Shown here: positions 15,700-24,940 of the stretch, one piece after another
Layout: each line of letters opens with the position of its first letter
How positions within the stretch are numbered: position 1 is the first letter of the stretch
Source of the DNA: DAOUBA01 sp034432855
Lineage (GTDB): Bacteria > Chloroflexota > Anaerolineae > B4-G1
NCBI GenBank assembly: GCA_034432855.1
Contig: DAOUBA010000027.1
Location: 1-34,943 of the forward strand
Direction of reading: 5' to 3'
Length of the DNA stretch: 34,943 nt
Translations under genes and position numbers: made by a program
The notes under the pieces: generated by a model
The model's database searches: none
Told to the model about the DNA's origin: nothing
What the model saw: the letters and a program-made list of their open reading frames with translations, nothing else

Positions 15700-16960
15700 C
15701 TACTCACGCCGGGGAGATAAGGATGGCTGCCAGCGGCCAATCGTCCACACCAGCCCCGCCCCAATCACAAACAGGCCCATATTGAGCACAAAGGGTAGTG
15801 AGCGGTCAATCGCCGAAAGACGCCCGGCAATCCATCCGAAAGGCGAAGTGAGCACGATCAGGGCCACGTAGACCATGGCGCTGATGCGCGCCCGCTCGTG
15901 TGATTCCAGCGCAACGGCCAGCAGCGATTCGGTCATCGGGTTAATCAAGGCCGCAGCCACTGCCTCGAGCACCACGCTCGTCACCAGCAAAGGCATCGCG
16001 TGCGGCGGCATAAAGACCAACAGCGCCTGGCTGACGAAAGACCGCGAAACCCACCCACAACGGCAGCCGAAAGTGAAGCAAGTTGGTGAGCCGCGGGCCG
16101 ATCAGAAAGAAACACAGGGCCATAATCAGCGAGCGCAGCATCACATAGATAGAAATCTCCGACTCGGCGAAGCCGAGTTTGGTGGTGAACAGCACACTCC
16201 AGAAACTGCCGCTGACGGTGGTATAAATACTCGTGATCACCATCAAGGATAGGGTAGCCAGGATAGGCTTGGAGTGTAAGATCTGGCCGAAAACGCTGCG
16301 ATACTCGCCCAACAGACTGACCAGCGACCGGTGGCGGGTCTCTGCGATGCGCAGCCGGCCGCGGGCCGTTTCGTGTGAATACATGTACAATACCAGAGCC
16401 TTGGCCGTTATCATAAAGAAGCCGAATACGAGCAGTCCACGCATCGCCGGCACCAGGCCAAAGCGCGCCACAAACCGCCCGCCCAGCGGTGTGAAGAAAG
16501 CCGAGCCAATGCCAAAGATCATTATCCAGGTCCAAATGTGCACCAAGTGGCGCTCCTCGGCGTCTTCGACCATCAGGCAGGTCCAGGCGGTATGCGAGAT
16601 GCGGAACAGACCGTTCAGCGCTGCGGCGGCGATGAAAAAGCGCATATCCTGAGCCACGGCCCAGATCAGGCAGGGCACACTCCATGAGACCAGGTCGGCG
16701 ATGAACAGGGTCGGGCGGCGGCCAAACTTGTCCACAAGCACGCCGCTGAACAGGGCGCTGAAAATCTGGAGCACCAATCCCAGGCTGACAATAGCGCCAA
16801 TTCCCTGGTCTGTTACTCCCAGGGCCAGCATATACACCGAAAGAAACGGGGAGAACAGATTCCACGGGATGCCGAACATAGGCTCGGTGAGCACAGTGAC
16901 GCGCGGATTGCCCTTCAGCTCGCGCAACGTTCGAAAAAGGGGATGTCTTAAAATGGTCAA
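15700..16960 (-). pseudogene. MFS transporter broken by a single frameshift
   Basis: Two frames together give a roughly 420-residue major facilitator protein. The N-terminal part (16960 down to about 16037) has many hydrophobic helices and the cytoplasmic loop signature VDKFGRRPTLFIADLVSW. The C-terminal part continues as VSQALLVFMPPHAMPLLV in the next frame. Removing one base near 16036 joins WVGFAVF to VSQALLV. This is either a real disruption or a sequencing error. The start is TTG with GGAGGA upstream. Substrate is unknown; the adjacent GH3 gene suggests a sugar or glycoside. Confidence 0.8.
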
Positions 16961-17055
16961 GTTTTTCCTCCAATAAGTTGTTCAAACTACCACGACACGC
17001 CAAGATCTGGCGCCGCTGTATCTGGCCAGCCTTATGGCTCGAAAGTGAGTAGATC

Positions 17056-17544
17056 TCAGCCCAACTCTGCTACCACCGCCTCCACCGCGCGGGGGATGGC
17101 CGCGGCTACCGCAGGGGTACATTCCTCGCCGAAGGTCAGCACATCTTCGGCTTCGACGGCGATGATGACGATGTCCTCATCCGCCGGCAACGCCATACCC
17201 ATCTCACGCCCCAGCGCCAGCGCCGCGGTCAGCGAGAGATCATGCGTCGAATTGGAGTGGAGCGAGGTCTGGAGATCGCCTGGGCATAAACGGTGGATTG
17301 TCCCCGGTTTCCCTCCCAGCGTCTGGATCGCGTCCACGATGATGACCCGTTCATAGCCGGAGATGATTCCCAGCAGGCGCATCCCGCCGACGCCGGCCTC
17401 GGCGAATTCGAGGCGTGAAGCGTGAGGCGTGAGACGTGAGGCATGAGGCGTGAGACGTGATTGCACAGTGCGGACGACGTGGACGCCGACGCCGTCGTCG
17501 GTCAGAATGGGATTGCCCAGGCCAAGAACCAGGGTCTTTTTCAC
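17056..17544 (-). CDS. NiFe hydrogenase maturation protease (HycI/HyaD family)
   Basis: A 162-residue endopeptidase that removes the C-terminal extension of a hydrogenase large subunit after metal insertion. VLGLGNPILTDDGVGVHVV contains the first metal-binding acid, IIVDAIQTLGGKPG the second, and STHDLSLTAALAL the His. Its probable substrate is the MvhA-type subunit at 24941, which has 26 residues after its DPCFGCATH site. Residues around 28-44 (SRLTPHASRLTPHASRL) are repeat-encoded and foreign to the family. The start is GTG with GAGGT upstream. It lies 92 bases after mobA and before the MFS gene. Confidence 0.9.
   Translation of the reverse strand: MKKTLVLGLGNPILTDDGVGVHVVRTVQSRLTPHASRLTPHASRLEFAEAGVGGMRLLGIISGYERVIIVDAIQTLGGKPGTIHRLCPGDLQTSLHSNSTHDLSLTAALALGREMGMALPADEDIVIIAVEAEDVLTFGEECTPAVAAAIPRAVEAVVAELG
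17411..17461. repeat. CGTGAGGCGTGAG-family repeat inside the protease gene
   Basis: Seven tandem units of GGCGTGA(A/G) or GACGTGA, in frame, between the conserved VHVVRTV helix and the EFAEAG strand of the maturation protease. Confidence 0.75.
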
Positions 17545-17560
17545 GCGCGGACCTCACAAA

Positions 17561-17579
17561 GAAGGGATCAGGGAGCAGG
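17561..17579. repeat. Short GATCAGGGAGCAGG repeat
   Basis: AAGGGATCAGGGAGCAGG in the gap between mobA and the protease gene. It matches the arm of the longer repeat at 24861-24924. Confidence 0.55.
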
Positions 17580-17636
17580 CCGTCGCTCTTGCCGAATGCG
17601 GCTCGATAATCGGAAAGGACGTATCACCCGGAGCCC

Positions 17637-18245
17637 TCAACGCCGATGGAGCGCCCTCCACTCCGCCTGCACCGCCTCCCACTCTTCGGGCGTGTTGACG
17701 TTGCGAAAGGAGCGCAGGTCGGGATCGAGGACCGAAACCTCAGCAGGCGTGATGCAACGCACCCGCACGTGGGGGAAGAAGGCGATGATACGCCGCTCCC
17801 CGGTGTGGATGGCCGCCTCGATTGCCGGAAGGCACGCTCGCCGATAAGCCGCATGCAGCGGTTCTACGTGTTCACCGCGACGCAACATGGCCACGTCGAA
17901 CCCCTCGATCCAGACCAGGAAGGCTCGTAAGAGATCGGGGTTCAGGAACGGCATGTCGCAGCCTACGGCCAGCACCAGTGGATAAGCAGCGGCCTCCAAT
18001 CCGGCGTGCAATCCCCCCAACACGCCGATGCCGCGAAAGCGGTCTTCGACCAGGGGAACGGACAGGCCGGCATAGGGGCGCACATCGCCGGCCACGATCA
18101 ACACTTCGGTGCATACTTGCGTCAGCCGTTCGATGACGATTTCGATCAACGGACGCCCATCCAGTTCCAGGAAAGCCTTATTGCGCCCGATCCGCCGACC
18201 GGCACCACCCGCAAGGATGACGCCGGTGCACGCATCATCCTGCAT
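17637..18245 (-). CDS. mobA: Molybdenum cofactor guanylyltransferase MobA
   Basis: A 202-residue enzyme that attaches GMP to molybdopterin to form the bis-MGD cofactor. The GTP-binding N-terminus is GVILAGGAGRRIGRNKAFLE, with LVEDRFRGIGVLGGLHAGLE and AVGCDMPFLNPDLL as the following family motifs. The C-terminal RSFRNVNTPEEW is typical. The start overlaps the formate dehydrogenase stop by 11 bases, so it is presumably dedicated to loading Mo or W into that enzyme. Confidence 0.93.
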   Translation of the reverse strand: MQDDACTGVILAGGAGRRIGRNKAFLELDGRPLIEIVIERLTQVCTEVLIVAGDVRPYAGLSVPLVEDRFRGIGVLGGLHAGLEAAAYPLVLAVGCDMPFLNPDLLRAFLVWIEGFDVAMLRRGEHVEPLHAAYRRACLPAIEAAIHTGERRIIAFFPHVRVRCITPAEVSVLDPDLRSFRNVNTPEEWEAVQAEWRALHRR

Positions 18246-21030
18246 CCGCCACGACTTCCACTTTTACCGCGCATACCTTGTATGCGGGAATCTTGGATAC
18301 CGGGTCGAGCGCGGCGATGGTCAGCACGTTGGCCGATGCTTCTGGGAAGTGAAAGTGGGCGAACACGATCCCCGGCGGCACGCGGTCGGTCACCCAGGCT
18401 TCGGCCTCGATGCTCCCGCGCCGCGAGGTCACCCGCACTCGACCCTCACCCCCGGCCCCTCTCCCTACTAGGGAGAGGGGTGCCAGGCCAAGCCGCGCCG
18501 CATCCTCCGGGTTCACCTCGACAAGCGGGCGGTCGTAGACCGCGAGCAACCCCCTGGCGCGGCGGCTCATCTCGCCGCCGTGCCAGTGGTACAGGACACG
18601 CCCGGTCGTCAGGAGGAACGGATACTCGTCGTCGGGCAGTTCCGCCGGCGGGACGTACTCCACCGCGTGAAACCTGCCCTTGCCGCGCGTAAACTGTCCT
18701 ACGTGGAGGATCGGGGTGCCGGGGTGATCCGGCCCCTTGACCGGCCACTGCAGCCGCTCACCGCACTCCAGTCGCTCGTGGCTAACTCCGGCGTAACTCG
18801 GCGTGAGCGCAGTGATCTCGGCCATAATCTGCGCCGGGCTCTCGTAATCCCACCCGGAGAACGGCGCTTGCCCGCTTCCTGCCTGCACACGCCTCGCCAG
18901 GTCAGTGATAATCCGCCAATCCTCTCGCGCTTCTCCTGGCGGCTCGATCGCCTTGCGCACCAGCTGGATGCGTCGCTCGGTGTTGGTGAACGTGCCGCTC
19001 TTTTCGGCGAAACTTGCGCCGGGCAAGAGCACGTCGGCATAGGCCGCCGTCTCCGACGGAAAAATCTCCTGCAAGACGACGAACCCGCATCGCTCCAGAC
19101 AATGACGCACGTGGTTGCTATCGGCGTCGCTCATCACCGGGTCTTCGCCGAGGATGTAGAGCGCCCTGATCCTGCCCTCGCCGGCAGCCGGGATCATCTC
19201 GGTCACGGTCATCCCGACCTTCTGGGGAAGCGTCACGCCCCAGGCGGCCTCGAATTTCGCACGCACCTCGCCGTCGGTCACCGGCTGATAGCCGGGATAG
19301 ACGTTGGGCAGCCCCCCCATATCGCAGGCACCCTGGACGTTGTTCTGGCCGCGCAGCGGGTTGGCCCCGCCGCCGGGAATGCCGAGGTTGCCCGTGAGCA
19401 TCAGCAGATTGGCGCAGGCCAGCACGTTCTGCACGCCGATGATGTGCTGCGTGATCCCCATCGCCCAGACCGCCGCCATCGGCTTGTTCGTCGCCAGGAT
19501 TTCGGCGGCGCGATAGAGGTGCTCCACCGGCACGCCGGTGATCGCGCTCACCCGCTGTGGGGTATAGGTCTCGACAACCGCCCGGAACTCTTCAAAGCCC
19601 TCGGTGCGCTCGGCGATGAATCGGCGGTCCTCCCAGCCCTTCTCCAGGATGATGTGAGCCAGACCGTTGAGCAGTGCCACGTCGGCGCCTGGCTTCTGGC
19701 GGACGTGCAGTGTGGCAAATTCGACCAGGTCAATCCGGCGCGGATCGGCGACGACGAGTTTCAGCCCGCGTTGGCGCACCGCGCGGCGGATCATCGTGCC
19801 AAAGACCGGATGTTGCTCGGTGGTATTGGAGCCGATGACGAGCATCGCCGCCGATTGTTCGGCGACGTCGTCCAGCGAATTGGTCATCGCGCCCGACCCA
19901 AACGCGGCGGCCAGACCGGCCACCGTGCTGGAGTGTCAAAGACGGGCGCAGTGATCAATGTTGTTCGTCCCGATCACCTGTCGGGCGAACTTGTTCATCA
20001 AATAGTTTTCCTCGTTGGTGCACTTGGCCGAGGCCAGCACGCCGACGCTGTCGGGGCCGTGCGTATCGCGCGCCTCGCGCAGTTTGCGCGCCGCAATATC
20101 CAGCGCGACATCCCACTCCACCTCTACCCACTCTCCCCTGCTCCCCTGCTCCCTCGCCCCTCCCTCTAGCAGATATTTGCGCACTTTTGGCTTAGTCAGC
20201 CGGTCGGGGTGGTGGACGAAATCGCACCCATAGCGGCCCTTGACGCAGAGCGCCATACCGTTGACCGGGGCATGGGGGTTCGAGGTGACGCGGATGATGC
20301 GCCCATCGCGCACGTTGAGGTCGAACTGACAGCCGACGCCGCAATAGGGGCAGATGGTGGCCACCCTGGTCACCTGATAGGCACGGCCAAGGCTACAGGG
20401 CATCTTGTCGCTCAAGGCGCCGGTGGGACAGTAGGCCACACATTGGCCGCACGATTCGCAGCGCGCCTCGAGCATCGTCGTGTTAGTCCCGGCGACGAGA
20501 CGGGTCTCGAAACCCCGATAGGCAAAGTGCCACACGTCCCGGTTCTGGACCTCACCACAGGCGCGGACACAGCGCCCGCATAGGATGCACTTGTTGCGGT
20601 CAATGAAAATGAACGGATTGGGGTCGGGATTGATTTCGTATGTGTGACGGACGCCACCGTAGTCGCGCCACTCGACGCCGTACTCATAGGCCAGGTCTTG
20701 CAACTCACAAGCGCCGTTGGCCTCGCACGTCATACAGTCGTTGGGATGGTCGGAAAGTAGCATCTCTAAGACGAACCGACGTGTTTCGCGGGCCTCTTCG
20801 CTCTCGGTGTACACGACCATACCTTCGGCCACCGGAGTTGTGCATGCCGTCTGCAAGCCCTGCGCGCCTTCGACCGAGACGACGCACATACGGCATGCGC
20901 CGATATTGGTCAGATCGGGATGATGGCATAGCGTCGGGATGCGGATACCCGCCGAACGGGCAGCCTCGAGAATAGTGCTGCCTTCGGGAGCAGCGACTTG
21001 CTGATCGTTTATGATGAGTGTAACAGCCAT
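18235..21030 (-). CDS. fdhA: Selenocysteine formate dehydrogenase, catalytic subunit
   Basis: A 931-residue soluble Mo/W formate dehydrogenase interrupted by an in-frame TGA at 19936-19938 (codon 365), which I read as selenocysteine. The bases encode CARL-U-HSSTVAGLAAAFGSG, the exact catalytic context of Sec formate dehydrogenases, and no base is lost across the site. The N-terminus is NuoG-like: 2Fe-2S (Cys35, 46, 49, 63), a His-Cys3 cluster (HPNDCMTCEANGACELQ), two 4Fe-4S sites (CILCGRCVRAC, CESCGQCVAYC), then the MopB cluster (CPYCGVGC). It oxidises formate or reduces CO2 and passes electrons to the NuoF-GltD and NuoE products upstream. Two repeats are read in frame. AAGGA precedes the ATG at 21028-21030. 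Confidence 0.93.
18442..18480. repeat. CCCTCTCCC palindrome inside fdhA
   Basis: Positions 18456-18480 are a perfect inverted repeat with 12-base arms (CCCCTCTCCCTA) around a single central base. It is translated as part of LSLVGRGAGGEGRV near the C-terminus of the formate dehydrogenase, in the molybdopterin dinucleotide-binding domain. Confidence 0.75.
19905..19938 (-). promoter_or_regulatory. SECIS hairpin for fdhA selenocysteine
   Basis: Directly after the TGA, 8-base arms CGGTGGCC (19918-19925) and GGCCGCCG (19905-19912) pair completely, with one G-U, around the loop GGTCT (19913-19917). The loop begins 18 bases after TGA. Both the GGUCU loop and the 18-base spacing match the well-known E. 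coli fdhF SECIS, as I recall it. SelB should bind here. Confidence 0.88.
20131..20167. repeat. CTCCCCTGCTCCC repeat inside fdhA
   Basis: Tandem CTGCTCCC units, read in frame as EGGAREQGSRGEW between the conserved KVRKYLLE and VEVEWDVAL stretches. It adds about eight residues. Confidence 0.55.
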
Positions 21031-21066
21031 GATGGTCCTTCTCCAACACGTAGAACGTAATCGTAA

Positions 21067-21105
21067 TTCACGCCTCACGCTTCACGTTTTACGTCCCATG
21101 CTTCA
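21067..21105. repeat. CACGCCTCACGCTTCACG repeat between NuoF-GltD and fdhA
   Basis: Tandem TCACG units of the same family as 12649-12698. It fills most of the 72-base gap and includes the stop codon of the upstream gene at its edge. Confidence 0.7.
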
Positions 21106-24100
21106 CAACATCGGCTCTCCAATGCGCTCCAGCCATTCTAGATCGCAGCGCAGGCAGCGCTTGCACTCCTCCTGCGCCGTTCGCTCGTCGAGCACCTCCT
21201 CCACTTCAGTGAAATCTTGCCGCCGGGCATGTGCCTCGGGCGGGAGCCTCCTGGGCGTGGGACGGCGGGCGTGAGCATAGTCCTCGAGGTTGAAGAGTTG
21301 TGGCACGTCATGTCGGATCGGGCGATAGTAGACGCCTTCCGTCTTGCCGGTGGTCAGCCACGCATCTACTACCAGAGCCACCTCATTGCCATGAGCGACC
21401 GCCTGCACGACCGTCGCCGGGCCGGTGACGGCGTCGCCCGCCGCAAAGACGCCTGGAACCGCCAACTCGAACGACTTTCCGACTTCAAAGGTAGATGGGC
21501 GGTGTACCCCCAGGCTCTCGTCGTCCACCCAGGTCACCTGGCCGATGGCCGGTACCAGCACGTCGCACGGCATATCGAACTCGGTGCCGGGGACGGGCAT
21601 CGGGCGACGGCGACCACTGCTGTCGAAATCGCCCAGCCGCTGGCGCTGCAAGCGGACGCCGGTGACATGCCGGTTACCCAGGACGGCCACGGGGGTCACG
21701 AGGAAATGGAACTGCACGCCCTCTTCCGCAGCGGCCTCGATCTCTTCTTTGTTCGCGGGCATATCGCCCTTTTCGCGGCGGTAGGCGACGTGTACCTCTT
21801 TGGCGCCCAGCCGCAAGGCCGTGCGCGCGGCATCCATCGCCGAATCGCCACCGCCGATGACGACCACACGCTTGCCCGCCAGGTCGGGCGACTGGCCGGA
21901 AGCCACATCGCGCAACAAATGGATGGCGTGAATGACACCGGGCTTGTCTTCGCCGGGGATATCCAGGCTACGGCTGCGGTGCGCCCCCACCGCCAGGATG
22001 ATGGCCTGATAGCCTTCGCCCTTGAGACTCTTGACGGTAATGTCCATGCCCAGTTCGACGCCGCAGCGAATCTCCACCCCGGCGCGGCGGATGTGGTCAA
22101 TCTCTGTAAACAGCACATCGCGCGGCAGCCGATAGGTAGGGATGCCGTAGGTCATCATCCCACCGGGCTGTGGCATGCGCTCGAAGACAGTGACGCGGTA
22201 GCCACGCTGGGCCAGGCGCAGCGCCGCCGTCAACCCACAGGGACCGGCCCCCACGACGGCAACCTTGACGTTCTTATCACGCGCCAGTTTCGGTGGCGTC
22301 CAGGGTTCGGCGATGAGTTGGTCGGCCATAAATCGCTTGACCTGGCGGATGGCGATAGGCTCATCAAGCGGCCCGCGCCGGCAGCGCTGTTCGCAAAAGG
22401 CGGGACAGACCCGCCCGCAGATCAGCGCGAACGGGTTGGCGTCACGGTGGACGGCCAGCGCCTCGCGGTAGCGCCCCTGAGCGACGAGCGCCAGGTATGC
22501 CGGAACGTCCACTCCTGCCGGGCAGGCGCTGACGCAATTGGCGCGCACAAGCATCTGACAGCTCGCCGCGGGGCAGCGTCCTTCCATAACGTGCGCCCAG
22601 AACTCGTTCTCAAAGTGCTGCAAGGCCGAAAGTACCGGCGAGGGCGCTAATCGCCCCAGCGCGCATAACGAGCCTTTCTGCATCCCCTCGGCCAGATAGC
22701 GCAAGCGGTCAATGTCCTCCGGCACACCGCGCCCGGCGGTGATGCGTTCAAGGATCTCCAGCATGCGCGTGCTGCCGATGCGGCAGGGCGGGCATTTGCC
22801 GCAATTCTCGTCGTGGGCGAACTTTATAAAATACTTGGAGAAATCAACTATGCAAGTCGTCTCATCAGCGACGGTTATGCCGCCCGATCCCATCACGGCG
22901 CCGACGGCCTTGAGCGAGTCGAAATCCAACGGCATATTGAGGTACGCTTCTGGCAGGCAGCCACCGAGCGGGCCGCCGACCTGCACCGCCTTGAAGCGCT
23001 TGCCGTCAGGAATGCCGCCGCCGATCTCGTAGATGATCCGGGCAAGCGTGATGCCCATCGGTGCTTCGATCAGGCCCGTGTTGTTGAGCATGCCGGTCAG
23101 GGCAAAGACGGCCGTGCCGGGACTACCTTCTGTGCCCAGGCTATGGAACCAGTCGGCGCCCAGGCGGAGGATGCGTGGGACGTAGGCGTAACTCTTGACG
23201 TTGTTGACGTTGGTCGGCTGCCCCCACAAGCCCGAAACGGCGGGATACGGCGGACGGGGCCGTGGCTGGCCGCGCTCGCCCTGGATGGAGGCAATCAATG
23301 CCGTCTCCTCACCGCAGACAAACGCCTCCGCGCCCTCCGTGATGGAAATGTCGAAACTGAAGCCGGAGCCCAGGATGTCTTTGCCGAGTAGACCTGCTTC
23401 TCTCGCCTGTGCCAGCGCAATCTCCAGCCGCTTGACCGCCAGGGGATATTCGCGGCAATAGATATAGCCGGTCTCGGCGCCGACAGCGTATCCGGCGATG
23501 ATCATTCCCTCGATAACCGAATGAGGGTCTCCTTCCAGGATCGAGCGATCTATAAACACATCGGCGTTACAGATCACGTACTTGGGCCAGCGTTGTGCCT
23601 CGCGCGTCAGCCTCCACTTGACACCGGTGGGAAATCCACCGCCCCCTCGCCCGCGCAACCCTGAGCGAATGATCTCGTCAACCACCGCTTCGGGGGACAT
23701 GGCCAGGGCTTTCTCCAGGGCAACGTAGCCGTCGAGCGCCAGGTAGTCGTCGAGCGATTCAGGGTCAATCAGACCGCAATTGCTCAACACAACACGCAGT
23801 TGCTTTTGGTAGAAAGCGATCTTGTCACCGCTGGCAGGATCCACGAAACTGAGCGAGTGGAGCATCTGTCCATCACGCTGTATCACCGTCGGCAGCACCT
23901 GACCGACGATGACGCTCTCGCGTAATGGGGTGCCATCGAAGTAAGAGGCAAAGATCTCGGGCACGTTCTCTTCGGTTACCCGGCCATAGTTCAGGCGCGG
24001 CTTACCGCTGGCCTGCAGTTCGACCATCGGTTCATAGGCGCACATGCCCGCACAGCCTATCCGGCTGATGACGGCCTCGAGGCCGCGCCGGGCGAGTTCC

Positions 24101-24252
24101 TGCTCGATCGCCGCCAGAGTCTCCTCTGCACCGGCGGCCAGGCCACAGGTCCCCATCCCCACGGTGACGTATAGGTCGGCCTCCTCGGTCTTTTGCCGCC
24201 ACCAGGTTCTGGCCTGTTCTCTTTTTAGCGCAAGTTTGTCAACGGATACCAT
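21103..24252 (-). CDS. NuoF-GltD fusion, NAD(P)H/flavin electron-transfer subunit
   Basis: A 1049-residue fusion. Residues 1-110 are a thioredoxin-like 2Fe-2S domain (GMGTCGLAAG, IGCAGMCAYEP). Residues 150-590 are NuoF-like with SGLRGRGGGGFPTG (NADH/FMN) and a 4Fe-4S site (CGKCPPCRIGSTRM). Residues 600-1049 resemble the beta subunit of glutamate synthase and NfnB: two 4Fe-4S sites, FAD site VVGAGPCGLTAALR, NADPH site VVVIGGGDSAMDA, and VPGVFAAGDAV. The conserved NADEGDPG loop is shortened to NAD-V (residues 229-232). It probably links formate dehydrogenase to NAD(P)H and ferredoxin, as a fused Stn/Nfn-type bifurcation module. The ATG at 24250-24252 lies 5 bases after the nuoE stop. Confidence 0.9.
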   Translation of the reverse strand: MVSVDKLALKREQARTWWRQKTEEADLYVTVGMGTCGLAAGAEETLAAIEQELARRGLEAVISRIGCAGMCAYEPMVELQASGKPRLNYGRVTEENVPEIFASYFDGTPLRESVIVGQVLPTVIQRDGQMLHSLSFVDPASGDKIAFYQKQLRVVLSNCGLIDPESLDDYLALDGYVALEKALAMSPEAVVDEIIRSGLRGRGGGGFPTGVKWRLTREAQRWPKYVICNADVFIDRSILEGDPHSVIEGMIIAGYAVGAETGYIYCREYPLAVKRLEIALAQAREAGLLGKDILGSGFSFDISITEGAEAFVCGEETALIASIQGERGQPRPRPPYPAVSGLWGQPTNVNNVKSYAYVPRILRLGADWFHSLGTEGSPGTAVFALTGMLNNTGLIEAPMGITLARIIYEIGGGIPDGKRFKAVQVGGPLGGCLPEAYLNMPLDFDSLKAVGAVMGSGGITVADETTCIVDFSKYFIKFAHDENCGKCPPCRIGSTRMLEILERITAGRGVPEDIDRLRYLAEGMQKGSLCALGRLAPSPVLSALQHFENEFWAHVMEGRCPAASCQMLVRANCVSACPAGVDVPAYLALVAQGRYREALAVHRDANPFALICGRVCPAFCEQRCRRGPLDEPIAIRQVKRFMADQLIAEPWTPPKLARDKNVKVAVVGAGPCGLTAALRLAQRGYRVTVFERMPQPGGMMTYGIPTYRLPRDVLFTEIDHIRRAGVEIRCGVELGMDITVKSLKGEGYQAIILAVGAHRSRSLDIPGEDKPGVIHAIHLLRDVASGQSPDLAGKRVVVIGGGDSAMDAARTALRLGAKEVHVAYRREKGDMPANKEEIEAAAEEGVQFHFLVTPVAVLGNRHVTGVRLQRQRLGDFDSSGRRRPMPVPGTEFDMPCDVLVPAIGQVTWVDDESLGVHRPSTFEVGKSFELAVPGVFAAGDAVTGPATVVQAVAHGNEVALVVDAWLTTGKTEGVYYRPIRHDVPQLFNLEDYAHARRPTPRRLPPEAHARRQDFTEVEEVLDERTAQEECKRCLRCDLEWLERIGEPML

Positions 24253-24257
24253 GATAT

Positions 24258-24749
24258 TCAATCCGGCTTTGGCCCTACCATTTTGGCCAGTGTGCGAATG
24301 AGCCGCTCCCTGCGCATCCGCCCCATTACTCGGCGGTCCAGCACCACCACCGGCGCCAGTGCACATGAGCCCAGGCAGTGGGCGATCTCGAGGGTCAATT
24401 CGCCGTCGGCGCTCATCTCGCCAGGCGCCACACCGAACTCTTCGCGGACGGCTGCCTGCAGGTCGGGCGCGCCTTTAACGTGGCAGACGGTGCCGTCGCA
24501 CAGGCGTAGGACGTGTCTGCTCCGCGGCTCCAGGTGGAACTGGGGATAAAAGGTCACCACGCCGTAAACCTTGCCCGGCGCTATTCCCAGCCGGTCGGCA
24601 ATTGATTGCAACACCTCCGGTGGCAGGTAGCCATAGATGGACTGGGCTTTCTGCAAGATAGGGATCAGCACGCCCTCCTGCCCCTGATACTTCTCAAAGA
24701 CCGGCTCCATCAGGGAAAGATCTACTGCACCAGTGCCTGTTCCAGTCAT
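24258..24749 (-). CDS. NuoE-like 2Fe-2S subunit (copy 1)
   Basis: A 163-residue thioredoxin-fold protein. The N-terminal helical part (VLIPILQKAQSIYGYLPPEV) is typical of the 24 kDa subunit. The 2Fe-2S ligands are CDGTVCHVKGA and CLGSCALAPVV, and VYGVVTFYPQF is a hallmark. It hands electrons between NuoF and Fe-S partners. AAGGAG lies just before the ATG at 24747-24749; longer frames add unrelated residues. It is the first gene of the formate dehydrogenase block, after a 191-base gap from the hydrogenase large subunit that holds a repeat. Confidence 0.93.
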   Translation of the reverse strand: MTGTGTGAVDLSLMEPVFEKYQGQEGVLIPILQKAQSIYGYLPPEVLQSIADRLGIAPGKVYGVVTFYPQFHLEPRSRHVLRLCDGTVCHVKGAPDLQAAVREEFGVAPGEMSADGELTLEIAHCLGSCALAPVVVLDRRVMGRMRRERLIRTLAKMVGPKPD

Positions 24750-24860
24750 ATATCTCCTTATGAGGTATACCGTCCCCCGCGCCGAGGTGCCGTCACCACA
24801 CACTTTTGCGCTCCGTCCCGGAATCCCCCAGCGCGGCGCGTACCCAAAAGCCCGCACAGA

Positions 24861-24924
24861 AGAGGGAGCAGTGATCAGGGAGCAGGTAAGAGGCCCTGGT
24901 CCCTGAGCCCTGATCCCTTGTTCT
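24861..24924. repeat. GATCAGGGAGCAGG/CCCTGATCCC inverted repeat
   Basis: Arms GATCAGGG (24873-24880) and CCCTGATC (24908-24915) are exact complements, with additional AGCAGG/CCCTGAG matches inside. It lies in the 191-base gap between the hydrogenase large subunit and nuoE. The rest of that gap (24750-24860) shows no gene and no consensus promoter that I could find. Confidence 0.65.
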
Positions 24925-24940
24925 TGCTGAACTCTTGACC

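Noticed and set aside
19921..19938. Formate dehydrogenase as two genes or a nonsense pseudogene
   Set aside because: The TGA is at the catalytic Sec position, frames are continuous and a fdhF-like SECIS follows at the same spacing.
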